From NCBI GenBank assembly GCA_002729525.1, contig PBYI01000047.1:1-49517 (forward strand): 49,517 nt of DNA, given 5' to 3'. The notes under the pieces were generated by a model. That model had not been told where the DNA came from, searched no databases, and saw nothing but the letters and a program-made list of their open reading frames with translations. Shown here one piece after another: positions 17,453 through 26,800 of this stretch (its first letter is position 1; every line of letters starts with the position of its first letter). The stretch is from Nocardioides sp. GTDB lineage: Bacteria > Actinomycetota > Actinomycetes > Propionibacteriales > Nocardioidaceae. Both the position numbers and the translations under genes were made by a program.

Positions 17453-18273
17453 TACCGACGCGGGAGGCGGTCCAGGCCGTGCATCACCCGGTCCATGACC
17501 GGGGCGGCGACGAGGTTGGCGGCCTCGCCGAGGGTGCCGACGGGGTGGCTCCAGGAGGCCGGTCGGTCCTCGAGCACGTTGGCGACGGCCCGGCCGGCGG
17601 CCTGCGCGCTCATCATGGGCAGCCGGTCGTAGGCCTTCGTCGGGGCGACCATGGGTGTGCGCACCAGCCCGAAGCGCATGTTGGTGACCCGCACGTTGTC
17701 GCCGTGCGCCTCGCGGGCGAGCACGCGACCCCAGGTGTCGAGTGCGGACTTCGAGGCGAGGTACGCCGAGAACCGCGGCGCCTTGATCTGCACACCCCAC
17801 GAGAGCACGTTGACGACGTGGCCGAACCCCTGGTCGCGCATCGTCGGCAGCAGCGCCATCGTCAGCCGCACCGGCGCGAAGTAGTTGATGGCCATGGTGC
17901 GCTCGACGTCGTGGAAGCGGTCGCCGCTGTCGGCCAGCGAGCGCCGGATCGACCGGCCGGCGTTGTTGACGAGGTGGTGCACCGCGCCGTGCTCGTCGAG
18001 CACCCGGCCGGCGAGCGCGTCGACCTCGGCGCCGTCGGTCAGGTCGCACGGGTACGCCGCCGCCCGGCCGCCGTCGCCCAGCACCCGGTCGCGCACGACC
18101 GCGAGCTCCTCGGCCCGCCGCGCCACCAGCAGCACGGTCGCGCCGCGGGAGGCGGCGGCGTACGCCGTCTGCTCGCCGATGCCCGAGGACGCCCCGGTCA
18201 CCAGCACGACCCGGTCGCGCAGCGGGCTGCTGCCGGGGGCGACGAGCCGTCGCGCGGCCCCGGAGAGGGTCAC
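17452..18273 (-). CDS. Short-chain dehydrogenase/reductase
   Basis: This is a classical SDR of 273 residues with an N-terminal extension of about 20. The NAD(P)-binding motif is TGASSGIG, followed by NNAG. The catalytic triad is Ser in NVLSWG, Tyr in SAYLASK (spacing S-x12-Y) and the Lys of YLASK. The substrate is unknown; the C-terminal part resembles the fatty-acyl or steroid-type reductases of actinobacteria. The start is GTG 18273, overlapping the upstream protease stop as GTGA, so the two are co-translated. It converges on the hydrogenase operon. Confidence 0.9.
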   Translation of the reverse strand: MTLSGAARRLVAPGSSPLRDRVVLVTGASSGIGEQTAYAAASRGATVLLVARRAEELAVVRDRVLGDGGRAAAYPCDLTDGAEVDALAGRVLDEHGAVHHLVNNAGRSIRRSLADSGDRFHDVERTMAINYFAPVRLTMALLPTMRDQGFGHVVNVLSWGVQIKAPRFSAYLASKSALDTWGRVLAREAHGDNVRVTNMRFGLVRTPMVAPTKAYDRLPMMSAQAAGRAVANVLEDRPASWSHPVGTLGEAANLVAAPVMDRVMHGLDRLPRR

Positions 18274-19880
18274 CGGTCGTCCACCTCGGCCTCGGCCTCC
18301 TCGATCACGTCCATGACGAAGTTGATGGGGCGGATCCGCCCGCTGACCACCGGGGAGCCGTCCTGCTGGAAGGTCGCCGACGGGATGCCGATGATCTCGG
18401 CGTCGTTGTTGATGGCGGCGCCGCCGGAGTTGCCCGGCGCGATCCGTGCGTCGGTGTCGATCTCCGAGCGCGGGCCGAGGTCGCCGCGGTCGATGAAGGT
18501 CGAGACGACGCCGGTGGTGACCGACAGCCGGGCGGACCCGGAGATGCCGGGGAAGCCGAGCACGGTGATCTGGTCGCCGGAGGACATCTCGTCGGAGTCG
18601 CCGAGCGGCATGGTGGCCAGGTCGAGGTCGCCGGTGAGGTCGTTGCCGTCGGCGTCGGCGTACACCTGGACGACGGCGACGTCGCGCTCGCCGTCGACCA
18701 CCACCGGCCGGGCACGGTACGACGGCGAGGCCGGCGAGTCGTCCAGCGGGTCGACCAGCGCGACGAGCAGGTAGTCGGGGTCCTCGAGCGCCGGCTCGTC
18801 GGGGTAGAACTCCTCCAGCCCGGGCGCCGACGGGGCAGCCACGTGGGCGTTGGTGAGGATCAGGCCGTCGCTGGTGAGCACCGACCCGGAGCCGGTGATG
18901 CGCACCGTGCCGCCGTCGCCGTCGGTGCTCTCCCCCACCAGCTGCACGGTCGCGGCCTTGGCCCGGTCGAGCTCGTCGCCGGTGAGCACGTCGAGGGAGT
19001 CGCGCCCGGACCCGCCGAAGGCCAGCAGCGCTCCGACGACCGCGACGGCGACGAGGCCGGACAGCGCGAGACCCATGCCGGCGACCGCGAGCCACCGGCC
19101 GCGGCGGCGCCGGGCGAAGCGGCGCTCCTCCTCCTCGGCCGACAGCAGCGGGGCCAGGGTCAGGGTCGGTCCGGCCACCGGGTGGCCGAGGCGCAGGTCA
19201 AGGCGCGAGTCGAAGAACCGGTCGGTGACTCGGCGACCGTCGGACCAGGTGCCGGACTCCGAGAGCGACCGGAGCCGCCAGCCGCCCGGCTCGGCGGTGA
19301 GCTCGACGTGCCGGCGCGAGCACACCGGGTCGTCGACGACGACGTCACTGTCGGGGTGACGCCCGATCTTGAGGGTCGAGGGGTGCCGGAAGCGGTGCTC
19401 ACGGTCGGCGGCGACCACCAGCAGGTCGGGGCCGGAGCGCTCCCGCGCCTCGCCGTGGGCGCGGATCGCTGCGCCGGAGATGACGACGGTCTCGTCGAGG
19501 CCCTCCTCGGTGCCGCGCACCTCCGGCGGCGTGTCCGGTACGGCGGCAGGAGGGCGCGCCTGGGTGAGCGCAGCGTCGTCGGCGGCGACCTCGGGCACCA
19601 CCTCGAACGTCGCTCCGCGGGTCGGCAGGCCACAGCGCACCGTCGCCGGGCCGACGAGCCGCTCGCGGGTGACCGCTCGCTCGTCGACGAAGGTGCCGAA
19701 CTGGCTGCCCTGGTCGACCAGGACCCAGGCGTCGCCGTCCGGCTCCAGCACCGCGTGACGGCGCGACACCGACGAGGCGGTGAGCAGGACGTCGGCGTCG
19801 ATGGAGCGGCCGATGCGGACGGGCTCGCGCCGGTCGAAGCGGAGGGTGCGGCCCTCCACCTTCACCAGCAGCGTCGTCAT
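18270..19880 (-). CDS. Membrane-anchored trypsin-like protease with two FHA domains
   Basis: The 536-residue protein has two forkhead-associated domains on the N-terminal side (GRSIDADVLL/SRRHAVL at about residues 20-70; KIGRHPDSDVVVDDPVCSRRHVEL at about 165-195). A basic stretch RRRRGR and one membrane segment (about 262-290) follow. The outer domain is an S1C-type protease with His in ILTNAHV, Asp in RDVAVVQV and Ser in GNSGG. FHA domains read phospho-threonine, so cytoplasmic Ser/Thr kinase signals could control an external protease (inference). ATG 19880 is the natural start. The gene overlaps the SDR by 4 bases. Confidence 0.88.
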   Translation of the reverse strand: MTTLLVKVEGRTLRFDRREPVRIGRSIDADVLLTASSVSRRHAVLEPDGDAWVLVDQGSQFGTFVDERAVTRERLVGPATVRCGLPTRGATFEVVPEVAADDAALTQARPPAAVPDTPPEVRGTEEGLDETVVISGAAIRAHGEARERSGPDLLVVAADREHRFRHPSTLKIGRHPDSDVVVDDPVCSRRHVELTAEPGGWRLRSLSESGTWSDGRRVTDRFFDSRLDLRLGHPVAGPTLTLAPLLSAEEEERRFARRRRGRWLAVAGMGLALSGLVAVAVVGALLAFGGSGRDSLDVLTGDELDRAKAATVQLVGESTDGDGGTVRITGSGSVLTSDGLILTNAHVAAPSAPGLEEFYPDEPALEDPDYLLVALVDPLDDSPASPSYRARPVVVDGERDVAVVQVYADADGNDLTGDLDLATMPLGDSDEMSSGDQITVLGFPGISGSARLSVTTGVVSTFIDRGDLGPRSEIDTDARIAPGNSGGAAINNDAEIIGIPSATFQQDGSPVVSGRIRPINFVMDVIEEAEAEVDDR

Positions 19881-20030
19881 GCGTGATCAGCCCTCGTCGC
19901 AGGTCGTGGCCAGGTCGGTCGCGGCCGCGACGGGGCCGTCGCGGTGACCCCATTGTGCCCGCTCCTGCCCGGACGACACCCTCCCGAGCATCCGCGGACG
20001 ACCGGGCGGTGCCGCCGGCGTCCGCGGCGC

Positions 20031-21860
20031 TCAGGCGAGCGAGTCGAGCCAGGCCTGGTGCAGGTCGGCGAAGCGGCCCTCGCCACGGCTGATCAGCTCG
20101 GCGGGCGAACCGTCCTCGACCACGCGGCCGTGCTCCATGACCAGCACCCGGTCGGCGGTCTCCACGGTGGAGAGCCGGTGGGCGATGATCACCGCGGTCC
20201 GACCGGCGAGCACGGTGTGCAGCGCCTCCTGCACCAGCCGCTCCGACGGGATGTCCAGCGAGCTGGTCGCCTCGTCGAGGATCAGCACGGCCGGGTCGGC
20301 GAGGAACGCCCGCGCGAACGCCACGAGCTGGCGTTGACCGGCGCTGAGCCGACCGCCGCGCTGGGCGACGTCGGTGTCGTAGCCCTCGGGCAGCGCCGCG
20401 ATGAAGTCGTGCGCGCCGAGCGCGGTGGCCGCGGCGACGACGTCGTTTATCGCGGCCTCGGGCCGGCCGAAGCGGATGTTGTCGGCGATCGAGCCGGAGA
20501 AGAGATAGTTCTCCTGGGTCACCATCACGACGTTGCGGCGCAGGTCGTCGGCGGCCAGCGTGCGCAGGTCGAGGCCGTCGAGCCGGACCTCGCCGTCGAC
20601 CGGGTCGTAGAACCGGGTGGCGAGCTTGGCGAGCGTGGTCTTGCCGGCGCCGGTGGTGCCGACGACGGCCAGGGTCTGGCCCGCGGGCACGGTGAGGTCG
20701 AGGTCGGGCACGACGGGGCGCCCGTCGACGTAGGCGAAGTGGACGTGGTCGAAGCGCAGCTCGCCACGCGCCCGGTCGAGGGCGACGGGGTGTTCCGGCT
20801 CGGGCACGCCAGGCTCCTCGCGCAGCACCCCGGCGAGCTTGTCCAGCGCGGCCGTGGCGGACTGGAAGGTGTTGTAGAACTGCGAGATCTCCTGCATCGG
20901 CTCGAAGAACTGCCGCAGGTAGAGCAGGAAGGCCGCCAGCACGCCGACCGTGACCTCGCCGGAGTAGGCGAGGTAACCGCCGTAGACGAGCACCGTGGCG
21001 ATCGTGACGTTGCCGATCAGCTTGATGCCGGGCATGAACAGCCCGACCAGGCGGAAGGCCCGCAGGTTGGCCAGGCGGTACTGGTCGTTGACGTCGTCGA
21101 AGATCTCCTGGTTGCGCGGCTCGCGGCGGAACGCCTGGACCGCGCGGATGCCGCCCATCGACTCCACGAAGTGGACGATCACCAGCGCGACCTTCTCGCG
21201 GGTGCCGCGGTAGGCGTCGGCGGAGGAACGGCGGAACCAGTTGGTCAGCAGGAAGAGAAACGGCCCGGAGCACAGCGCGACCAGGCCGAGCTTCCAGTCG
21301 AGGAAGAGCAGGATGACGCCGGTGCCGACGAGCGTCAGCGCCGCCTTGACCAGGCCGTCGAAGCCGGTCTCGAGCATCTCGTAGATCGCCTCGACGTCGG
21401 ACGTCTGGCGCGAGATGACGCGGCCGGAGGTGTAGTCGTCGTGGAACGCCGGGCTGAGCGCCTGGAAGTGGCGGAACACGCGCCGACGGACCTCGTAGAG
21501 CACGCCCTGGCCGACCTCGCCCTGCTGGACGAGGAACCGGTTGCGGGCGACCGCCTGGACGACGGAGCAGAGCAGCACCGCGCCGGCCACCAGGCCGAGC
21601 GGGCCGACGTTGCCGGACTCGCGGATCGGCGGGATGCCGGAGTCGATGCCGACCTTGACGAGGGAGGGGATCGCCAGCCGGGCGCCGTTCTCGACGACGA
21701 CGATGCCGACGAGCACCATCAGCGCCGAGCGGTAGGGGCGCAGCAGCTCGGCGAGCAGCTCGCGGGAGCCGCCGGTGAAGCGGGCGCCCCGCTCGCGCTC
21801 CTCGGCCTCCTCGACGTCGACGGCGGCGACGCCGCGCCAGCCGATGTCGGTTGTGCTCAC
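20031..21860 (-). CDS. ABC exporter half-transporter 2 (consensus ATPase site)
   Basis: The 609-residue protein has an N-terminal six-helix ABC exporter domain and a C-terminal nucleotide-binding domain. The NBD has Walker A GTTGAGKT, signature LSAGQ (second Gly replaced by Ala), Walker B LILDEATSSLD with the catalytic Glu, and H-loop AHRLST. The GTG start at 21860 overlaps the stop of the partner gene as GTGA. Together they should form a heterodimeric exporter; the substrate cannot be told from sequence. A 150-base gap with no visible gene follows before the FHA-protease start. Confidence 0.93.
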   Translation of the reverse strand: MSTTDIGWRGVAAVDVEEAEERERGARFTGGSRELLAELLRPYRSALMVLVGIVVVENGARLAIPSLVKVGIDSGIPPIRESGNVGPLGLVAGAVLLCSVVQAVARNRFLVQQGEVGQGVLYEVRRRVFRHFQALSPAFHDDYTSGRVISRQTSDVEAIYEMLETGFDGLVKAALTLVGTGVILLFLDWKLGLVALCSGPFLFLLTNWFRRSSADAYRGTREKVALVIVHFVESMGGIRAVQAFRREPRNQEIFDDVNDQYRLANLRAFRLVGLFMPGIKLIGNVTIATVLVYGGYLAYSGEVTVGVLAAFLLYLRQFFEPMQEISQFYNTFQSATAALDKLAGVLREEPGVPEPEHPVALDRARGELRFDHVHFAYVDGRPVVPDLDLTVPAGQTLAVVGTTGAGKTTLAKLATRFYDPVDGEVRLDGLDLRTLAADDLRRNVVMVTQENYLFSGSIADNIRFGRPEAAINDVVAAATALGAHDFIAALPEGYDTDVAQRGGRLSAGQRQLVAFARAFLADPAVLILDEATSSLDIPSERLVQEALHTVLAGRTAVIIAHRLSTVETADRVLVMEHGRVVEDGSPAELISRGEGRFADLHQAWLDSLA

Positions 21861-23659
21861 ACGCCCACCTCCAGGCGGGAGCGGCCGGCGCCCTCGCTGT
21901 CGTCCGAGGTCAGCAGCTCGCGGTAGGCCGGCACCGTGGCCAGCAGCTCGCGATGGTCGCCGACATGGGTGATCGTGCCGTCCTGCAGGAGGGCGACCTT
22001 GTCGGCCAGCAGCACCGTGGACGCCCGGTGCGCCACCACGATGCCCGTGGTGTGGGTGAGCACCCGGCCGAGCGCCTCCTCGACGCGCTTCTCGGTGTGC
22101 ACGTCGAGCGCGCTGAGCGTGTCGTCGAGCACCAGGATCGCGGGACGGGCCAGCACGGCGCGCGCCAGCGCGAGGCGCTGACGCTGACCGCCGGAGAGCG
22201 CCATGCCCTGCTCGCCGATGCGGGTGTCGAGACCCCAGGGCAGCTCGTGCACGAAGTGCGCCTGGGCGACCTCGATCGCCTGCTCGACCTCGGCGTCGGT
22301 GGCGTCGTGCCGGCCGAGCGTGAGGTTCTCCCGGGCGCTCATGGAGAACAGCGTGGGGTCCTCGAAGGCGGTCGCGACGAGGGAGCGGAGGTGCGTGAGG
22401 TCGAGGTCGCGGACGTCGACGCCGTCGATGGTGACCCGTCCGGCGGTGACGTCGAAGAGCCGCGGCACCAGTGAGGTGAGCGCGGTCTTGCCGGAGCCGG
22501 TGGCCCCCACCAGCGCGACCGTCTCGCCGGGCTCGACGACCAGGTCGACCCCGCGCAGGACCGGCTCGTCGGGGGCGTCGGGGAAGGCGAAGTCGACGCC
22601 CTCGAGCACGAGGCGACCGCGCGGCTCGGCGATCGTGGCGGTGCCGCCGACGACGTCGGACTCGGTGTCGTAGATCTCGTTGATGCGGGCCGCGGCGGTC
22701 ATCGCCTCCTGGGCCATCGCGAGGATGACGCCAAGCGAGGAGACCGGCCAGACCAGCGACAGCATCAGGGTGATGAAGGCGACCAGCTCGCCGGGCGTGA
22801 GCCAGCCCTTGCCGACGCCCAGCGCGCCGAGCAGCAGCACCAGCGTCACCGCGAGGTTGGGGATCAGCTCCAGGAAGGTCCAGAACTTCGCCGAGAGCCG
22901 CACCTTGCGCAGGCTGGTCTCGCGCAGCTGCAGCGCCGCCGCCTCGTACTGGCGCGACACGTGCTCGCCGCGGCCGAACGACTTGATGACGCGGATCGCG
23001 ACGGCGCCCTCCTCGGCGCGGGTCGCGAGGTCGCCCTGCTCGTCCTGCACCTGGCGCGAGACCACCACGTAGGACTTCTCGAAGCGCATCGACAGCCACA
23101 CGATCGGGACCGCGGTGGCCGCGACCAGCACGCCGAGCGGCCAGTACATGTGCAGCAGCACGGCGGTGACGGTGACGACCTGGACGATGTTGACCAGCAG
23201 GAACAGCATGCCGAAGCCGAAGAACCGCCGGATCTGGCTGAGGTCGACGGTCGCGCGCGAGAGCAGCTGCCCGGACTGCCAGCGGCTGTGGAAGCCCATC
23301 GGCAGGCTCTGCAGGTGGTCGTAGAGGTCGTGGCGCATCGCGGTCTCGACCGAGAGCACGGCGTTGGACTGCACCCAGCGGCGCCACCAGATGAGCACGG
23401 CCTCGAGGACGCCCAGCACCATCGCCAGCGCACCCAGCGCCCAGAGGCCCGACAGGTCGCGGTCGGCGACCGGGCCGTCGATGATCGCGGCGGTCACGAG
23501 CGGGATCGCGAGCGTCAGACCCACCCCGACCAGCGAGGTCGTGAGCATGATCGTCAGCGCGACCTTGTGGGGTCGGAGGTATCCGCGCAGGCGCCACAGC
23601 GAGTGGACACCGGCGGGAGGCTGGGAGTCGGGATCGGGCCCGAGAGAACCGGTTGTCAT
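21857..23659 (-). CDS. ABC exporter half-transporter 1 (degenerate ATPase site)
   Basis: This is a transmembrane domain plus NBD of about 600 residues. Walker A is GATGSGKT, the signature is the canonical LSGGQ, and Walker B reads LVLDDTLSALD, so the catalytic Glu is replaced by Asp. With the LSAGQ signature of its partner this gives one degenerate and one consensus ATP site, the pattern of asymmetric heterodimeric exporters such as TM287/288 or BmrCD. I chose ATG 23659 because a TACTCT -10 box lies at 23674-23669; the in-frame ATG at 23695 would be upstream of that transcript. Confidence 0.92.
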   Translation of the reverse strand: MTTGSLGPDPDSQPPAGVHSLWRLRGYLRPHKVALTIMLTTSLVGVGLTLAIPLVTAAIIDGPVADRDLSGLWALGALAMVLGVLEAVLIWWRRWVQSNAVLSVETAMRHDLYDHLQSLPMGFHSRWQSGQLLSRATVDLSQIRRFFGFGMLFLLVNIVQVVTVTAVLLHMYWPLGVLVAATAVPIVWLSMRFEKSYVVVSRQVQDEQGDLATRAEEGAVAIRVIKSFGRGEHVSRQYEAAALQLRETSLRKVRLSAKFWTFLELIPNLAVTLVLLLGALGVGKGWLTPGELVAFITLMLSLVWPVSSLGVILAMAQEAMTAAARINEIYDTESDVVGGTATIAEPRGRLVLEGVDFAFPDAPDEPVLRGVDLVVEPGETVALVGATGSGKTALTSLVPRLFDVTAGRVTIDGVDVRDLDLTHLRSLVATAFEDPTLFSMSARENLTLGRHDATDAEVEQAIEVAQAHFVHELPWGLDTRIGEQGMALSGGQRQRLALARAVLARPAILVLDDTLSALDVHTEKRVEEALGRVLTHTTGIVVAHRASTVLLADKVALLQDGTITHVGDHRELLATVPAYRELLTSDDSEGAGRSRLEVGV

Positions 23660-23668
23660 CGTCAACTC

Positions 23669-23674
23669 AGAGTA
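23669..23674 (-). promoter_or_regulatory. -10 element of the ABC exporter operon
   Basis: TACTCT on the minus strand, 9 bases before ATG 23659, with TTGCCT about 15 bases further upstream as a possible -35. The transcript would begin within a few bases of the ATG. Confidence 0.45.
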
Positions 23675-23831
23675 GGTGCCCCCACCGACAGGCAACGAAT
23701 CCTTTTCGGTGAGGACCCGGCCACACGGGACGGTCCGCTCGCAGGGCCGGCAGGGAGGAGCACGTCCTGCACCCTGGACCCTCGAGCGCGGTCGAGGTCA
23801 AGTCCGCGACCGCGCCCGGCACGCGCGCCGG

Positions 23832-26800
23832 CTAGGGCAGCTCGACCAGCCCGCGGACGGCCCGCAGACCGACCGAGAGCCGCGCCAGGTCGGCCCCCTC
23901 GTCGGCGCAGACCTCCCGCAGCGTGTCAGCCGAGCGGGTCAGCACATCCCCGGCCCGCTCCTCCCACGCGTCGAGCAGCGGCCCGGCCTCGGCGACCGAG
24001 GAGCCGTCACCCTCGGCAGCCGGTCGCAGCACCTCCGCGGTGATCCGGGCGTGCACGTCGTGCAGCTCGTCGCGCAGCGTCGCGCGCGCCATCGTCTGCC
24101 ACTGGTCGTCGCGCGGCAGCGCCAGCACCCGCTGGAGGAGCACGTCGAGACCCAGCCGCTCGGCCACCGCGAGGTGCACCCGCGCCACGTCGACCGGCGG
24201 CACCCCGAGCTCGTCCGCGACGCCCGCCACGTGCAGCAGCTGGTACGCCGTGGGCAGCACGGCCACCAGGGAGGCCAGCTCCTCGGGCACCTCGGACTCC
24301 AGCAGCGCCTCCCGGCGCCCGTCGTACGCCGCCCGCTCGCGGCCGGTGAGCAGGTCCGGCAGCACTGCCAGCACGTCCTGCACCGGCCCGCGCAGCGAGT
24401 CGACGAGGCCCTGGCTGTCCAGCGGCGTACGCCGGTGGGTCAGCAGCCAGCGCGACGCCCGCTCGACGAGCGTGCGCATCTCGACCCGCATCCGGGTCTG
24501 CACGTCGGCGGCGACGGCGTGGTCGTGCCCGCGCACCTGCTCGCGCAGGGGGCGGGAGCCGAAGATCTCGCGTGCGACGAAGTTGGCCCGGGTGAGCTCG
24601 GCCGGCGAGGCGCCGGTCTCGGCCGCCAGCCGCGGCCAGTAGGTCATCCCGGCACCGTTGACGAGGTCGTTGACGACCTGGGTCACGATGATCTCGCGAC
24701 GCAGCGGGTGGGCGTGCACCTGCTCGGCGAACCCCTCCCGCACGGCCTGCGGGAAATAGGCGCGCAGGTCGAGGTCGAGGTAGGGGTCCTCGGGCAAGTC
24801 GGAGTCGAGGAGCCGCTCGGCGAGCAGGATCTTGGTCCACGACAGCAGCACCGACAGCTCCGGCGCGGTGAGGCCGTCGCCCTTGTCGAGCCGCCGCTTG
24901 ACCTCGCGACTGTCCGGCAGGCCCTCGAGCCGGCGGTCGAGCACGCCGAGGTGCTCGAGCTTCTTCATCCAGCCCTCGTGCACGTGCAGCAGCGCGGGAG
25001 CGTGCGCGAGCGCGTTGGCCAGGGCGAGGTTCTGGTCGTCGTTGTCGGCCAGCACGAGCTCGGCGACCTCGTCGGTCATCGAGGCGAGCAGCTCGTCGCG
25101 CTGCTTGCGGGTGAGGTCACCGGCGGCCACCACCCGGTCGAGCAGGATCTTCAGGTTGACCTCGTGGTCGGAGGTGTCGACGCCGGCGGAGTTGTCGATG
25201 AAGTCGGTGTTGACCCGTCCCCCGCGGCGGGCGTACTCGATCCGGCCGCGCTGGGTGAGGCCGAGGTTCCCACCCTCGCCCACGCTGCGCGCCCGCAGCT
25301 CGCGGCCGTCGACGCGGACGGCGTCGTTGGCCTTGTCGCCGGCGTCGGCGTGCGACTCCGAGGCCGCCTTCACGTAGGTGCCGATGCCGCCGTTCCAGAG
25401 CAGGTCGACCGGGGCCAGCAGGATCGCGCGCACCAGCTCGGTCGGCGTGAGGCGCCGTACGTCGTCGTCGAGGCCGAGAGCCTCGCGCACCTGCGGCGTG
25501 ATCTCCACGGACTTCGCGGTGCGCGGGAACACCCCACCGCCCTCGGAGATGAGCGAGGTGTCGTAGTCGCGCCAGCTCGAGCGGGGCAGCTCGAAGAGCC
25601 GCCGGCGCTCGGCGTACGACGTGGCGGCGTCCGGGTCGGGGTCGACGAAGACGTCGCGGTGGTCGAAGGCCGCCACGAGGCGGGTGTGCTCGGAGAGCAG
25701 CATCCCGTTGCCGAAGACGTCGCCGGACATGTCGCCGACGCCGACGCAGGTGAAGTCCTCGGTCTGGCAGTCGACGCCCATCTCGCGGAAGTGGCGCTGC
25801 ACCGAGACCCAGGCGCCGCGGGCGGTGATGCCCATCGCCTTGTGGTCGTATCCGACCGAGCCGCCGGAGGCGAAGGCGTCGCCGAGCCAGAAGTCGTACT
25901 CGCCGGCCACCGCGTTGGCGAGGTCGGAGAACGTCGCTGTGCCCTTGTCGGCCGCGACCACCAGGTAGGAGTCGTCCTCGTCGTGGCGCACGACGCGCGG
26001 CGGCGCGACGGTCTCGCCGTCGACGAGGTTGTCGGTGACGTCGAGCAGACCCCGGATGAAGGTGGTGTACGCCGCCTTGCCCTCGGCCGTCCAGGCCTCG
26101 CGGTCCTCGGCCGGGTCGGGCAGCTGCTTGGCGTAGAAGCCGCCCTTCGCCCCCACCGGCACGATGACGGTGTTCTTCACCATCTGCGCCTTCACCAGGC
26201 CCAGCACCTCGGTGCGGAAGTCGTCGCGGCGGTCGCTCCAGCGCAGCCCGCCGCGGGCGACGGAGCCGAAGCGCAGGTGGACGCCCTCCACGCGCGGGGA
26301 GTGCACGAAGATCTCGAACCGGGGGCGCGGGTCGGGCAGGTCGGGCACCGCGCGCGGGTCGAGCTTGAACGACACGTGCTCGCGCACCGCGGGGGCGCCG
26401 CCCTGGTCGCCGCCGACGCGGTCGTCGCGGTAGAAGCTCGTGCGCAGCGTCGCCTGGAGGTGGGCGAGGTAGGACCGCAGGATGCGGTCGTGGTCGAGGC
26501 TGGCGACGTCCTCGAGCGCCTCCTCGACCTGGCCGGCCAGCCCCTGCTCGGCCTCGGTCCGCTCGGCACGGCCGGACTCGTCGTCGGCGTACCGGTCGGG
26601 GTCGAAGCGCGTCGCGAAGAGGTCCACGAGCAACCGGGTGATCGTGACCTCGGCGACCAGGGCCTCCTCGATGGAGTCCAGGGCGAACGGCGAGCTGCCC
26701 TGGCGCATGTACTTCGCGTAGGCGCGCAGGACCGAGACCTCGCGCCAGGTGAGGCTGCCGGCGAGCACGAGGGCGTTGAACCCATCGGTCTCGGCGCGGC

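Noticed and set aside
20031..23597. A single fused ABC transporter of 1188 residues
   Set aside because: The 5' part of this frame is a Arg/Pro-rich shadow of half-transporter 1. The real second gene starts at GTG 21860.
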